Below are positions 3,751 through 11,900 of a DNA stretch of 26,339 bases, piece by piece. Below the pieces are notes generated by a model that saw only the letters and a list, made by a program, of their open reading frames with translations, made no database searches and had not been told where the DNA came from. Numbering within the stretch: position 1 is the stretch's first letter; the number at the start of each line of letters is the position of its first letter. Source of the stretch: a virus; the IMG/VR virus record IMGVR_UViG_3300031365_000012, positions 1 to 26,339 of that record; one strand, written 5' to 3'. Made by a program: the position numbers and the translations under genes.

Positions 3751-4077
3751 ATGAAAAAGGTAATAAAAGGACTAATAACTTTGGTGGTTGCGATAGGGAT
3801 GCTAATACCGTCAGTGGTAGCAGCAGATTGTCCAGATGAATGGGGCAACTGTTGCGAGTACGAAGGCTGTTGCAGGGCGTTGTGCTGCGCCAACCAGACT
3901 TTTGATTACAAGATACGCTATTTCGAGAAAGTTGAAGTCGGTATGTTTCAGGGGAAGCCTTGTTATGCCGGTGTATGGACTACGGTAATAGTAGAAGATG
4001 CGCATAATAGAGATGGAGCAGCCGAGTCATTGGGCTTACGGGCAGGTTATAGCTGTTGGGTTACGAGGGTGTTTTAA
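3751..4077 (+). CDS. Secreted cysteine-rich protein with signal peptide, 108 aa
   Basis: The start at 3751 is preferred over the ATG at 3745 because GGAGG (3738-3742) is 8 nt from the former and only 2 nt from the latter. Residues 1-24 form a clear Sec signal peptide: MKK, a hydrophobic core (LITLVVAIGMLIP) and a VVA cleavage site, probably before Ala25. The mature N-terminus is crowded with cysteines (C, CC, CC, CC within about 20 residues: DCPDEWGNCCEY, then EGCCRALCC), followed by a beta-rich domain with two more Cys near the end. The paired cysteines suggest disulfides or metal binding outside the cytoplasm. Possible roles are envelope modification or superinfection exclusion, which is inference. 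The stop overlaps the next ATG (TAATG). Confidence 0.7.
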   Translation: MKKVIKGLITLVVAIGMLIPSVVAADCPDEWGNCCEYEGCCRALCCANQTFDYKIRYFEKVEVGMFQGKPCYAGVWTTVIVEDAHNRDGAAESLGLRAGYSCWVTRVF

Positions 4078-4364
4078 TGGCAGGGGAGTTTACTTCTTCA
4101 AATGCTCCTTACTATGGAGAGAATGGGACATACTATTGCCCGCAACCTTGTCCATGTTGTGACCCACCACGTTGCCCGTGTTGTGGGAGACCATATCCTC
4201 AGCCAAGACCGTATCCCTGTGAACCCTGTGATGAACCGTGTTCCCCTTGCTACCCATATCCATATAGAACAGGAGATTGGTGGTATCCTTTCCCCTATAC
4301 CGTTACTTGGGAGGGATTTGATATTACAAACGGGACATTTGATACTGTTACGGTGACATCTTGA
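4077..4364 (+). CDS. Cysteine/proline-rich protein, 95 aa
   Basis: Start taken at 4077 (TAATG overlap with the upstream stop, GAGGG Shine-Dalgarno 7 nt away); an ATG 21 nt earlier gives 102 aa but has no better site. Eleven cysteines fall within about 45 residues in P-C-x-C and CC arrangements (CPQPCPCCDPP, CPCCGRP, CEPCDEPCSPC), interleaved with Pro/Tyr repeats (YPQPRPYP). The rest is a beta-rich C-terminal segment (GDWWYPFPYTVTWEGFDI). No signal peptide is visible. It may be a metal-binding or disulfide-linked structural protein, perhaps working with the neighbouring secreted Cys-rich protein. The family is not recognised. Confidence 0.6.
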   Translation: MAGEFTSSNAPYYGENGTYYCPQPCPCCDPPRCPCCGRPYPQPRPYPCEPCDEPCSPCYPYPYRTGDWWYPFPYTVTWEGFDITNGTFDTVTVTS

Positions 4365-4729
4365 CCGATGAAAAAAGGATAAAGACTACAAGGGAAACGG
4401 CAGCAAAGTTCGAGAAGGAGTTTAGGAAGTACCAAAAACTTTTCGGACTTACTGGTTGGGATGTTAGCTTTATGGTAGCCCCGCTAGTTAATACAGTATC
4501 AGCGCTGCGCTATTCAGGAAGTGATTGTCTTGCTACCGTGACCCTTAATGATACGCTTCCTGTGCTTGATTCATCCCTATTAAATATTAAGAAAACTGCT
4601 AAACACGAAGCGATACATCTGCTATTGGCAAGATACGACTATGTAGCCAGTGCACGGTATATTGACTCAGAAGAACTTTTATTTGCAAATGAGGAGATTG
4701 TCGTTAAACTAACGGACATAATACCGTAA
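4361..4729 (+). CDS. Zinc metallopeptidase-like protein (HExxH), 122 aa
   Basis: The protein carries the zincin signature His82-Glu83-x2-His86 in the helix AKHEAIHLLLARY, preceded by a strand with ATVTLN and followed by Glu-rich EELLFANEEIV, where Glu111 or Glu112 could be the third ligand. N-terminal helix and W33-D34-V35 match small SprT-like/putative metallopeptidases often found beside phage terminase genes. The start is TTG at 4361, which overlaps the upstream TGA (TTGA) and follows only a weak SD; no alternative ATG exists. Its stop overlaps the TerL ATG (TAATG). A role in head maturation or host protein cleavage is possible but not shown. Confidence 0.7.
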   Translation: MTDEKRIKTTRETAAKFEKEFRKYQKLFGLTGWDVSFMVAPLVNTVSALRYSGSDCLATVTLNDTLPVLDSSLLNIKKTAKHEAIHLLLARYDYVASARYIDSEELLFANEEIVVKLTDIIP

Positions 4730-6099
4730 TGGGACTAGAGGAAGCAACGCAGTATATCTTCAAGGCTATAGGTTACGAACCCACAGATGCTCAGTGGGAA
4801 GTGCATCGTGACCCGACCAGACACAAACTTGTAACTGGAGGAGAAAGGGCTGGGAAGTCGAGGGTCAATGCCATGGAGATACTAAAACATTGGTATACTG
4901 ATATATGTATACCAAAGAAGGAGAATGCTCTCTATTGGCTAATTGGTGCTGACTATGAGGGAACACGTGGAGATTGGGAACATCTGGTAGAAGCCTTCGC
5001 AAAGTTGGGGCAGATTAAGTCTCTAACTAAGTCGATAGACCCTGCGCTGATGGTTCTCACTGATGGCACACAATTTGTCACAAAGTCGGCAAAGTACCCC
5101 GAGAAGATTGCTACCGTTGCTCCTGATGGAATCGGCGGATGTGAGGCTGCCCAGTTGGATTACGAGATTTTCCTGCGTGCTCGTTCAAGGGTTGCAGAGA
5201 AGCGAGGCTTCCTGAGCTTTACGGGAACGCTAGAAGAAGAAGAATACACAAGTTGGTATTCTGAATTGTATCAAGTTGGGCAGTCTCATAATAATCTTGA
5301 GCTTAAATCGTTCTCTATCCCATCGTGGTCTAATAAATATGTGTACCCAGAGGGAGAGACCGACCCAGAGATACTAAAGCTGAAAGCCGGTATGACCCAT
5401 GAGAGATTCATGGAGAGGTTTGCTGGAGTACCCGCTCCTAAGACAGGAAGGGTAATCACTGAATTTGCTAATCCTATACATGTACAGCTATGTCCCTTTA
5501 ATAAGGACTTACCTGTGGAGATTGGCATAGATGTAGGTTTCAAGGGAGCTTATGCTGTTGAAGCCGTACAAGAGGTAAATGGACAGTTTCGGTGTATAGA
5601 TGAGGTTTATCTGACAGGCTATGTTACAGAGGATGTTATCACTATATGCCAGAAGAAACCCTGGTGGGATAATGTCATAGGTGGCGCTATCGATATAGCT
5701 GGCACACAACATCAAGGCATGACCTCCCCTGTAGAAGTTTGGGGGAGCAAGGGGCATGTTGCCTTGGTCTATAAGAAGGTGAATGTAGAGGACGGGATAG
5801 ACCTGTTCCGCACTCAGCTAAAACAGCATCCCATTACCTTGCAGGCAGGCTTTGTGTTTGACCCTAAATGCAGAGGGGTTATCTCAGAGATGGGTGGAGG
5901 GCGACCACCTCTAGAAGAAGGTGGTGGTATATGGATGAGAGACAAGAATACAGGCGTGGCTCTCCGCAAGAATGACCATGGATGCAAGGCAGTAATATAC
6001 CTTCTGGCAAACAAGTTTTTATATACAGTAAAGGGTGACAGAATGCCCAGTATAAGGTTTATAGGGCAGCCTGCAACCCAAACCTTTAGAGGGAGATAA
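4729..6099 (+). CDS. terL: Terminase large subunit
   Basis: The DNA-packaging motor ATPase/nuclease, which translocates the genome into the prohead and cuts concatemers. N-terminal ATPase: Walker A GGERAGKS (Gly37-Ser44) after an adenine-motif-like PTDAQWEVHR (residues 18-27); the Walker B region reads GIGGCEAAQLD (134-144), with Glu139 as probable catalytic acid but Cys138 where Asp is usual. Motif III-like LSFTGTLEEE follows. C-terminal RNase H-like nuclease: Asp268 in EIGIDVGFKG, Asp322 in GAIDIAG and Asp416 in the NDHGCKAVIYLL segment. Length (456 aa) is normal. It overlaps the metallopeptidase-like gene by 1 nt and is followed after 5 nt by the portal gene, the classic order. Confidence 0.93.
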   Translation: MGLEEATQYIFKAIGYEPTDAQWEVHRDPTRHKLVTGGERAGKSRVNAMEILKHWYTDICIPKKENALYWLIGADYEGTRGDWEHLVEAFAKLGQIKSLTKSIDPALMVLTDGTQFVTKSAKYPEKIATVAPDGIGGCEAAQLDYEIFLRARSRVAEKRGFLSFTGTLEEEEYTSWYSELYQVGQSHNNLELKSFSIPSWSNKYVYPEGETDPEILKLKAGMTHERFMERFAGVPAPKTGRVITEFANPIHVQLCPFNKDLPVEIGIDVGFKGAYAVEAVQEVNGQFRCIDEVYLTGYVTEDVITICQKKPWWDNVIGGAIDIAGTQHQGMTSPVEVWGSKGHVALVYKKVNVEDGIDLFRTQLKQHPITLQAGFVFDPKCRGVISEMGGGRPPLEEGGGIWMRDKNTGVALRKNDHGCKAVIYLLANKFLYTVKGDRMPSIRFIGQPATQTFRGR

Positions 6100-6104
6100 A
6101 CACT

Positions 6105-7886
6105 ATGAGAGAATTGATTCCCCCAACGGTAGCAGACATAAAGGATAAACTCTCAGGTTGGGAGACCTTTTATGGCACGCACCACCAAAACCAAAAGGAT
6201 ATAGATGAATTTTACGAACTGACGTTCAGTGCTGGTGTACCCAAGCGGTATCCTACCCGCAAGCCTTCAACGGCTAGGGATTGGATTGACGCTGGCGTAA
6301 GACACTACACGCTTGATAATCCCAAGGTGACAGTATATGCCCGTAGAAATTCTGACGAGGCTCGTAGGCAAGCTGCATCAATAGAAAATTGGGGGAGCTT
6401 TTTCCTAAAACTGAGTCGTAAGCAAATCAAGGATGTTGCAAAGAAAGTCCTGCTTCGTGGTGAGGGATTTATTAAGCTCAACATGGATGACACTTACTTT
6501 GGTGACTATAATGGTACACCTCTTGCCGAGTTAGGCGCTGCGGAACTGGTAGAATATAGAGAGAAGCGTTTATACCACTTCCCTCTTTATATGACTATCC
6601 CAGACCCCATCAATGTCTATTGCTCTACTGCCCATGATGGGCTCATGCCCCTAGAGGTAATAGAGTGCTTTGAGATTACTGTTTCTGATGCTGAAGCCTT
6701 ATGCAAGAGAAACGGCTGGCGGTTTGACCTCAAGGACAGGAAGCCAAATGCAAAGGTTACGTGGATAAGTTATTATTCCCCTGAATGGAGATGCTTTATC
6801 CTTGATGATGTTGCCGTGCTCCCTCAAGGGGTACAGGTAAACCTTTTGGGATTCGTTCCGTATGTGCATTTCAGTGCTATGGCAGGACAAACCGGTTATG
6901 ATGGAAAGCCTGAATATGAATACAGGCCACTGATACATGGCAAGCAGGATATGTTCAAGATGGAGGCAAGGATACTTTCCTTCATTGATGCCATTAATGC
7001 TCGTTATGCGTTTCTAAGGTACAAGTTCAGGGGTAACCCAGAGGTTATTAAGAAGCATTATCCTCATGGTGTGCCAACTGACCCAGATGAACTTCTGTTC
7101 GAGATTCCCGACCAGATGGAGATTGATATTCTAGCTGGAGAGAAGCCACCTGAAGGGTTATTTGCAGAATACGGGATGTTATCACAACTGGCTGCTCCAC
7201 CCGCTACTCTTAGCGGGATAAGACCTACAGGAGTATATGGAGGAGCACACCAAGAAAGCCTGATGGCTTCGGCTCTATCACAGTACAAGGATGCCTTTAT
7301 GAGTTTACAAGAGGCGCTGGCTGCCTTACTCGGAATGGGTTTACGGATTATCGAGAAGGTCTACAAGCATGACGTAATGATAAAGAACCTTTCCTCTGAT
7401 GCTGCCAAGGTATATCAAGTCCTCAAGGTCAGTGACATTAAGGGTTACTATGACTGTGAAGTGAAACTACTTGCCGAGCCCCCAGAGGCTACTGATACAC
7501 GCAAGGCTCTCGGGAAAGCTTTTTGGCAGGGTGGCGCAATCAGCAAGGACAAAATGCAAAAAGAATACTTCGACATGTCACAACAAGAAAGACTGGAGGA
7601 ACAAACTCAGCAACTTGCCGAGAAGGTAATGGAAGACCCGCTAGTTGGCGGAGCTTTGGGGCGAGATGCCTTGGAGATGTTTGGGATGGAAAAGGCTGCT
7701 CAAGCCGTAAAGGAAATAGATGCTCAGACAGCAGCATTAGGGAAACAACCCTATCTAGGGGTAGGAGCTACTCCCCCAAATCAAGCTGGTGAAGGGATGG
7801 GGGTAGCCACTGACGCTGTGCAGCAAAGAGGCAGGAGTGCTGGAATAGGTGCTAGTCCAAGCCCTAGAGTGCAAATGGGGGGATAA
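6105..7886 (+). CDS. Portal protein, 593 aa
   Basis: Placed directly after terL and of portal size, with portal-like features: an N-terminal helical/wing region (SGWETFYGTHHQNQKDIDEFYEL), a mid-section containing RYKFRGNPEVI, then GIRPTGVYGGAHQESLM and a long amphipathic helix (ALSQYKDAFMSLQEALAALL) around residues 380-430 that fits the stem/tunnel, and a Gln/Gly-rich flexible C-terminus. A dodecameric portal forms the DNA channel at the capsid vertex and docks the terminase. No MuF-type extension is present. The start has GGGAG 9 nt upstream. The stop overlaps the next start (TAATG). Confidence 0.85.
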   Translation: MRELIPPTVADIKDKLSGWETFYGTHHQNQKDIDEFYELTFSAGVPKRYPTRKPSTARDWIDAGVRHYTLDNPKVTVYARRNSDEARRQAASIENWGSFFLKLSRKQIKDVAKKVLLRGEGFIKLNMDDTYFGDYNGTPLAELGAAELVEYREKRLYHFPLYMTIPDPINVYCSTAHDGLMPLEVIECFEITVSDAEALCKRNGWRFDLKDRKPNAKVTWISYYSPEWRCFILDDVAVLPQGVQVNLLGFVPYVHFSAMAGQTGYDGKPEYEYRPLIHGKQDMFKMEARILSFIDAINARYAFLRYKFRGNPEVIKKHYPHGVPTDPDELLFEIPDQMEIDILAGEKPPEGLFAEYGMLSQLAAPPATLSGIRPTGVYGGAHQESLMASALSQYKDAFMSLQEALAALLGMGLRIIEKVYKHDVMIKNLSSDAAKVYQVLKVSDIKGYYDCEVKLLAEPPEATDTRKALGKAFWQGGAISKDKMQKEYFDMSQQERLEEQTQQLAEKVMEDPLVGGALGRDALEMFGMEKAAQAVKEIDAQTAALGKQPYLGVGATPPNQAGEGMGVATDAVQQRGRSAGIGASPSPRVQMGG

Positions 7887-8068
7887 TGGGAAATGTATTG
7901 ACAGAAGCCATGCTAAGAGCGCAAAAACTGATGGTCAATGTTGACAAAAGGTTTGGAGAGATAGGAGGAGCGATGCCCTATGGCAAGAGAAAGGCTACGC
8001 CAGCAGAAAGCAGGGAACAGAAAGCTAGAGCAGAAGAAGCAGAAATGCAGGAGTTATTAAATGGCTGA
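7886..8068 (+). CDS. Small helical protein, 60 aa
   Basis: Begins at the ATG overlapping the portal stop (TAATG) and ends 8 nt inside the next gene. The sequence is a helix-forming, charged stretch: MLRAQKLMVNVDKRF, a Gly-rich turn (EIGGAMPYGKRK), then a long Glu/Ala/Lys helix (SREQKARAEEAEMQELL). No motif is recognised. Its position between portal and head genes suggests a head-assembly or connector-related accessory role; this rests on context only. Confidence 0.65.
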   Translation: MGNVLTEAMLRAQKLMVNVDKRFGEIGGAMPYGKRKATPAESREQKARAEEAEMQELLNG

Positions 8069-8828
8069 AGAAAAAACCACTCAAACAGCAGGAACGGTGT
8101 TAGATAGGCTAGGCATGGGTTCTCCTTGGAGTGCAAATCAAACAGCAATAGCTAATTTAGTTCGGTCAGGTTCATTATCTCCTGCTGATGTACATACCCT
8201 TACTAGCTATCAATTATCGACTTTGGGTAGCAAGGGGTATATGGACTTATACCCTCAAGTTTTCGGTGGGGGTGCATTTCAGCAGTCCCCAATGCTGTCA
8301 CCTGAAGCCATGGAGATAGCAGCACTTATTAACCTAAAGAATAGTTTTATCGGGGTAGGTATGGAAATCTACCGCACGATGATAAACAATAGGATTAACA
8401 CCCTAGAGGCAAAGATAGCCCCGGGAGCGGGGAGGACAAGACCAAGGGAGGCAGATTTTCCCCTACCAGACTGGATGAGACCTATTCTGGGACTTCCCCC
8501 GTTAGAAGAAGATGATAATAGGGGGAGAAGAAGACCAGACTGGGCAAAAGCATGGAAACGACCCTCAACCATCTCCGCAGAGGAAGCAAAAGGGCTCAAG
8601 GTTGCTCCGCTAGGGGCACAGACAGAACTGAGTGTTGACCAGCAGAAATATCTGTCTAGCTTCATTGCATGGCAGAAAGTTGGTGCGCCGTCAGCAGCAG
8701 GAACGAGTACATTACAACGTATGGCTCAGGGTCAAGGAGATTGGTGGCAGGAATTTCAACGGCAATCGCAGAGTATGTTCCCATCTTCTCAGAGACTTGG
8801 AGTACAAAAGAGGATTGCTTCTCAATAG
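8061..8828 (+). CDS. Head-region structural protein of unknown function, 255 aa
   Basis: A soluble protein encoded between portal and the giant virion-type protein; an AGGAG Shine-Dalgarno supports the ATG at 8061. The N-terminal half is rich in Ser/Leu/Gly (residues 10-75). A helix (residues 78-115: MEIAALINLKNSFIGVG then EIYRTMINNRI) is followed by a Pro/Arg/Glu-rich linker (RTRPREADFPLPDW, RGRRRPDW), and the C-terminus is Gln-rich. No catalytic motif or membrane segment is visible. It may be an internal or connector protein. I do not recognise it. Confidence 0.7.
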   Translation: MAEEKTTQTAGTVLDRLGMGSPWSANQTAIANLVRSGSLSPADVHTLTSYQLSTLGSKGYMDLYPQVFGGGAFQQSPMLSPEAMEIAALINLKNSFIGVGMEIYRTMINNRINTLEAKIAPGAGRTRPREADFPLPDWMRPILGLPPLEEDDNRGRRRPDWAKAWKRPSTISAEEAKGLKVAPLGAQTELSVDQQKYLSSFIAWQKVGAPSAAGTSTLQRMAQGQGDWWQEFQRQSQSMFPSSQRLGVQKRIASQ

Positions 8829-8835
8829 GAGTGTT

Positions 8836-8976
8836 ATGCCCAAAGAACTTGAAAGAAAGCTAAAAGCAGAGGCAAGGAAAAAGTTTCCAAGCAATAAAGA
8901 ACGCCAAGATAAATATGTCTATGGGGCTTTAAGGAAAACTGGGTGGAGGCCTTCTCACCAAAAGGGAAAGAAATAG
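8836..8976 (+). CDS. Conserved-looking basic miniprotein, 46 aa
   Basis: The start at 8836 is set by a TAGGAG Shine-Dalgarno that contains the upstream stop codon. The longer frame in this reading phase begins inside the previous gene and is artefactual. The product has a Lys/Arg-rich helix (MPKELERKLKAEARKKF) followed by NKERQDKYVYGALRKTGW. From memory, very similar small proteins (x-K-F-G/P.x.ER.xxYVYGTLxK) are widespread in phage head regions, usually unannotated. It is probably a nucleic-acid-contacting or head-associated peptide. It is separated by 1 nt from the giant gene. Confidence 0.7.
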   Translation: MPKELERKLKAEARKKFPSNKERQDKYVYGALRKTGWRPSHQKGKK

Positions 8977-8977
8977 C

Positions 8978-11900
8978 ATGGAATGGTGGAAAACCACTGA
9001 TATAGTTAATAGTTTTGCAAATAGCGTTGACGCTATGGCAAACAAGGCTATTAGCGCATATACAAATAAATATCAAGAGTTAATGACTCAGAACGCCGAG
9101 ACCGAGAGGCTGAGAAACTGGCAACAACAAGAATACTTTAAGAATATAAGCAGGGCTAAAAGGACTGCCAATGCCGAGGATAGGCTAAGGAGAGCTAATG
9201 AAAATCTCTTGGAGCTAGGCTTTACTGACCAGATTCCAATAACCCAAGATACCATTAATAGTGAGATGTCTGGGGGATTTGCCAGTTCTATTGTTCAGGA
9301 GGCTTTAACTGGGGCTTCCCAGGCTAGGGAAAAAGAACTCCGAAAAGCTGCCGAGCATGATGTGAAACTTGTAACACCTAACTGGAACAAGCTCACATAT
9401 GAAGAACAACAGGATTTGATAGAACAGAACTACCAGGTTAAGTTCAGGGCTCTGTATCCTGCTGGCAAGTATTCTCTGTCTGACCCGGGTAGTTTTCCAT
9501 ACCAGTATTCTGTTGATAAACTTGTTGAAGGTGGCTACATGGAAGCGCCACCAGTGCAAGGAGAACCAGTAACAAGTATTGAGGAATGGTATCCAAATGC
9601 AGTTATTTCTGAACAAGGTGTAGAGATTGAAAATGGGCTTACACTTATGCCCGATTATTCTGTTGTTAGTAGCAATCAAACAATAGGAAGAATAGACCCC
9701 AAGACTGGAGATTTTATAGAAAAAGAGTTAGCTTGGTGGGAGAAATTAAGAAATGTCGTAAGCTGGCTTCCTCCCAATATACCAGCAACCCTTATACAGA
9801 AATACGGTTTTGCAGTCATAGAGAAGGCTGACGTACCCTTTATGATACAAGACCACGCATTAGAGTTGAATAAGAGAGGGAATCTAACTGCTGAAGAATC
9901 AGCTTTTATGGATTTGTATAAAGATGAAGTTGGCGAACCGCCTACTGAGAACCTATTACTGTCTATAATACATCAGCCTATAAATATTATTAAGACTTGG
10001 GCTGGTGCTGATTTAAGTCCATCAGAAGAACTCAAAGAGGCATATTATAACAGTGCGGGCATTGCTACTCGCATGCTGCATGGTATAGCCACGCCATTAT
10101 CGGTAGCCTTGTTCACTGCGGGTGGACTAGGTGGAGCTACGGCAGGAGAAGCACGACTCGCAAAAATAGCCGAACAAGGGGGTGCTGTTGGCAGGGCTGC
10201 CCAAGTCGGGCAGGTAGCTGTTGCTCCATTGGCAGGTTTTGAGTGGGCAGCAGGGAAGGTTATTCAATTACCAATTAGGGGAGCTAGTGCTGCATTAAAT
10301 AAAATACTACAGAAATATGTTGAGAAATATGGACACCACTTACAGTTTGTAGCCAGAGCAAAGCCCAATGTTACACCAATGTCTGCCTTAAACCGTGTTC
10401 TCTATAAAGTTATGAATTATCATGGACACTGGTTATCTAAAAAGGTTGACGCTCTCATACTTGCCCAGAAAGCTGCTACTAAAGCCACTACCCCAGTAGC
10501 TAGGACAGCAGCTCAAACCCAGATTCATTTACTAGAGGGCGAAATAAAGACAGCTACGCAGACTATGGATAACATAGTAGGGACTATCACAAGTGGCAAG
10601 GAATTAACAGCAGCATCTATAGCTGGATTAGTGGGTAAAAACACGCCTGCTGAATTTGTGTCAGGGATAACCAATATTGTTAAAGCTGGTGCTACTGCGG
10701 GGGCTGCTCCAATTATCGCTACTACTGGTGAAGTCTTTACTTCCACAGTTTATCGTGGTGCTACATTAGCCCCCACAGACGAAGGAACAGTCGGCAAAGC
10801 AGAATACTGGACAACAGACCCTCAATATGCTGCGACATACGGAACGGTAATAGAATCTAAAGTAACCCTTAATAACCCTCTTGTTATCAACACTCAAAAA
10901 GAATGGAATGAGTTTGCTTTAAGAACTAGGGAATTAAGAGATACTGCCGTTCAACAAGGCAAAGACGAAGATTGGGTTCAAGCGACATTAAGAACCCAGT
11001 TAGAAAAAGAAGGGTATGACGGCGTAGTGATAGGAGAAGGGATTGTAGAGAAGGGGAAACAAATAGCCGTATTCCACCCAGAAGAAGCTGTTAAGGAATT
11101 TGCCCCTACTACCGCTATGGTGGAGGGGGGGGCTGTTAGTGGAAAGACTGAAGAAATCCCTGTTAATGCCACGACTGAGGCAGAGAATCTGCTTACAAAG
11201 ATTGGAGATGAATGGGTGGCTGGAAGACCTGGTATTGGGCTTACAAATAACCAAATAGCCCGTGCTAAGGCAGGAATCGCCACGATTGCTAAAAAGTATG
11301 GCATAGATAAAAATACACTCTGGAAGAATGTATGGTGGGAAGCTGAGGTTAAACCTGAAGTAGTTGAAGCTCCATTAACCGAAGAACAAATAGGGGAACT
11401 GATAAAAACTGTCATTACTCCAGTAGCGAAACCCACTGCAACTGCAGGGGAAGTTACTGCAATACCCACAGAGGGTAAGATGATACCCAAAGTTGCACCT
11501 GAAACTACCGCCCTAGCCGAAGGAACAATATCAGGAGAAATCCCCGAGGGCGCAGTTGAGGTTACTGGCATGGCGATGTCGCCCCAAGAACTAGCAAGCA
11601 TCAGGCAAAACATTATGGCGGTTGGCAAGGTAAAGGGATTATCCAAAACTGCTCTTAATGATATGTTCAGGCAAATTGCGGGGCGCACTCCTGATAACCG
11701 ACAGATGCCTTGGCGATTAACAGAAATGACTGATGAGCAGTTGCGGGATACTTTGGAGATAATCAAAACAGCCCGCCCCATAAGAATTAGACAGAAGATA
11801 GTTATTAAGCCCTCTACGGAAAAGAAGATTCTGTCGCTAAAGCAATCGCTTATTAACGAAGGCAAGCTCTCAGAAGAAGCCTTTGACAATATGGTTGAGC

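Noticed and set aside
4102-4356. An 84-codon frame overlapping the Cys/Pro-rich gene
   Set aside because: It is out of frame with the Cys/Pro-rich gene, lacks a good ribosome binding site, and the TAATG-coupled frame fits the operon.
7523-7792. An 89-codon plus-strand frame within the portal gene
   Set aside because: It is out of frame with the portal, Arg/Gly/Ser-rich and has no start context; it is a shadow.
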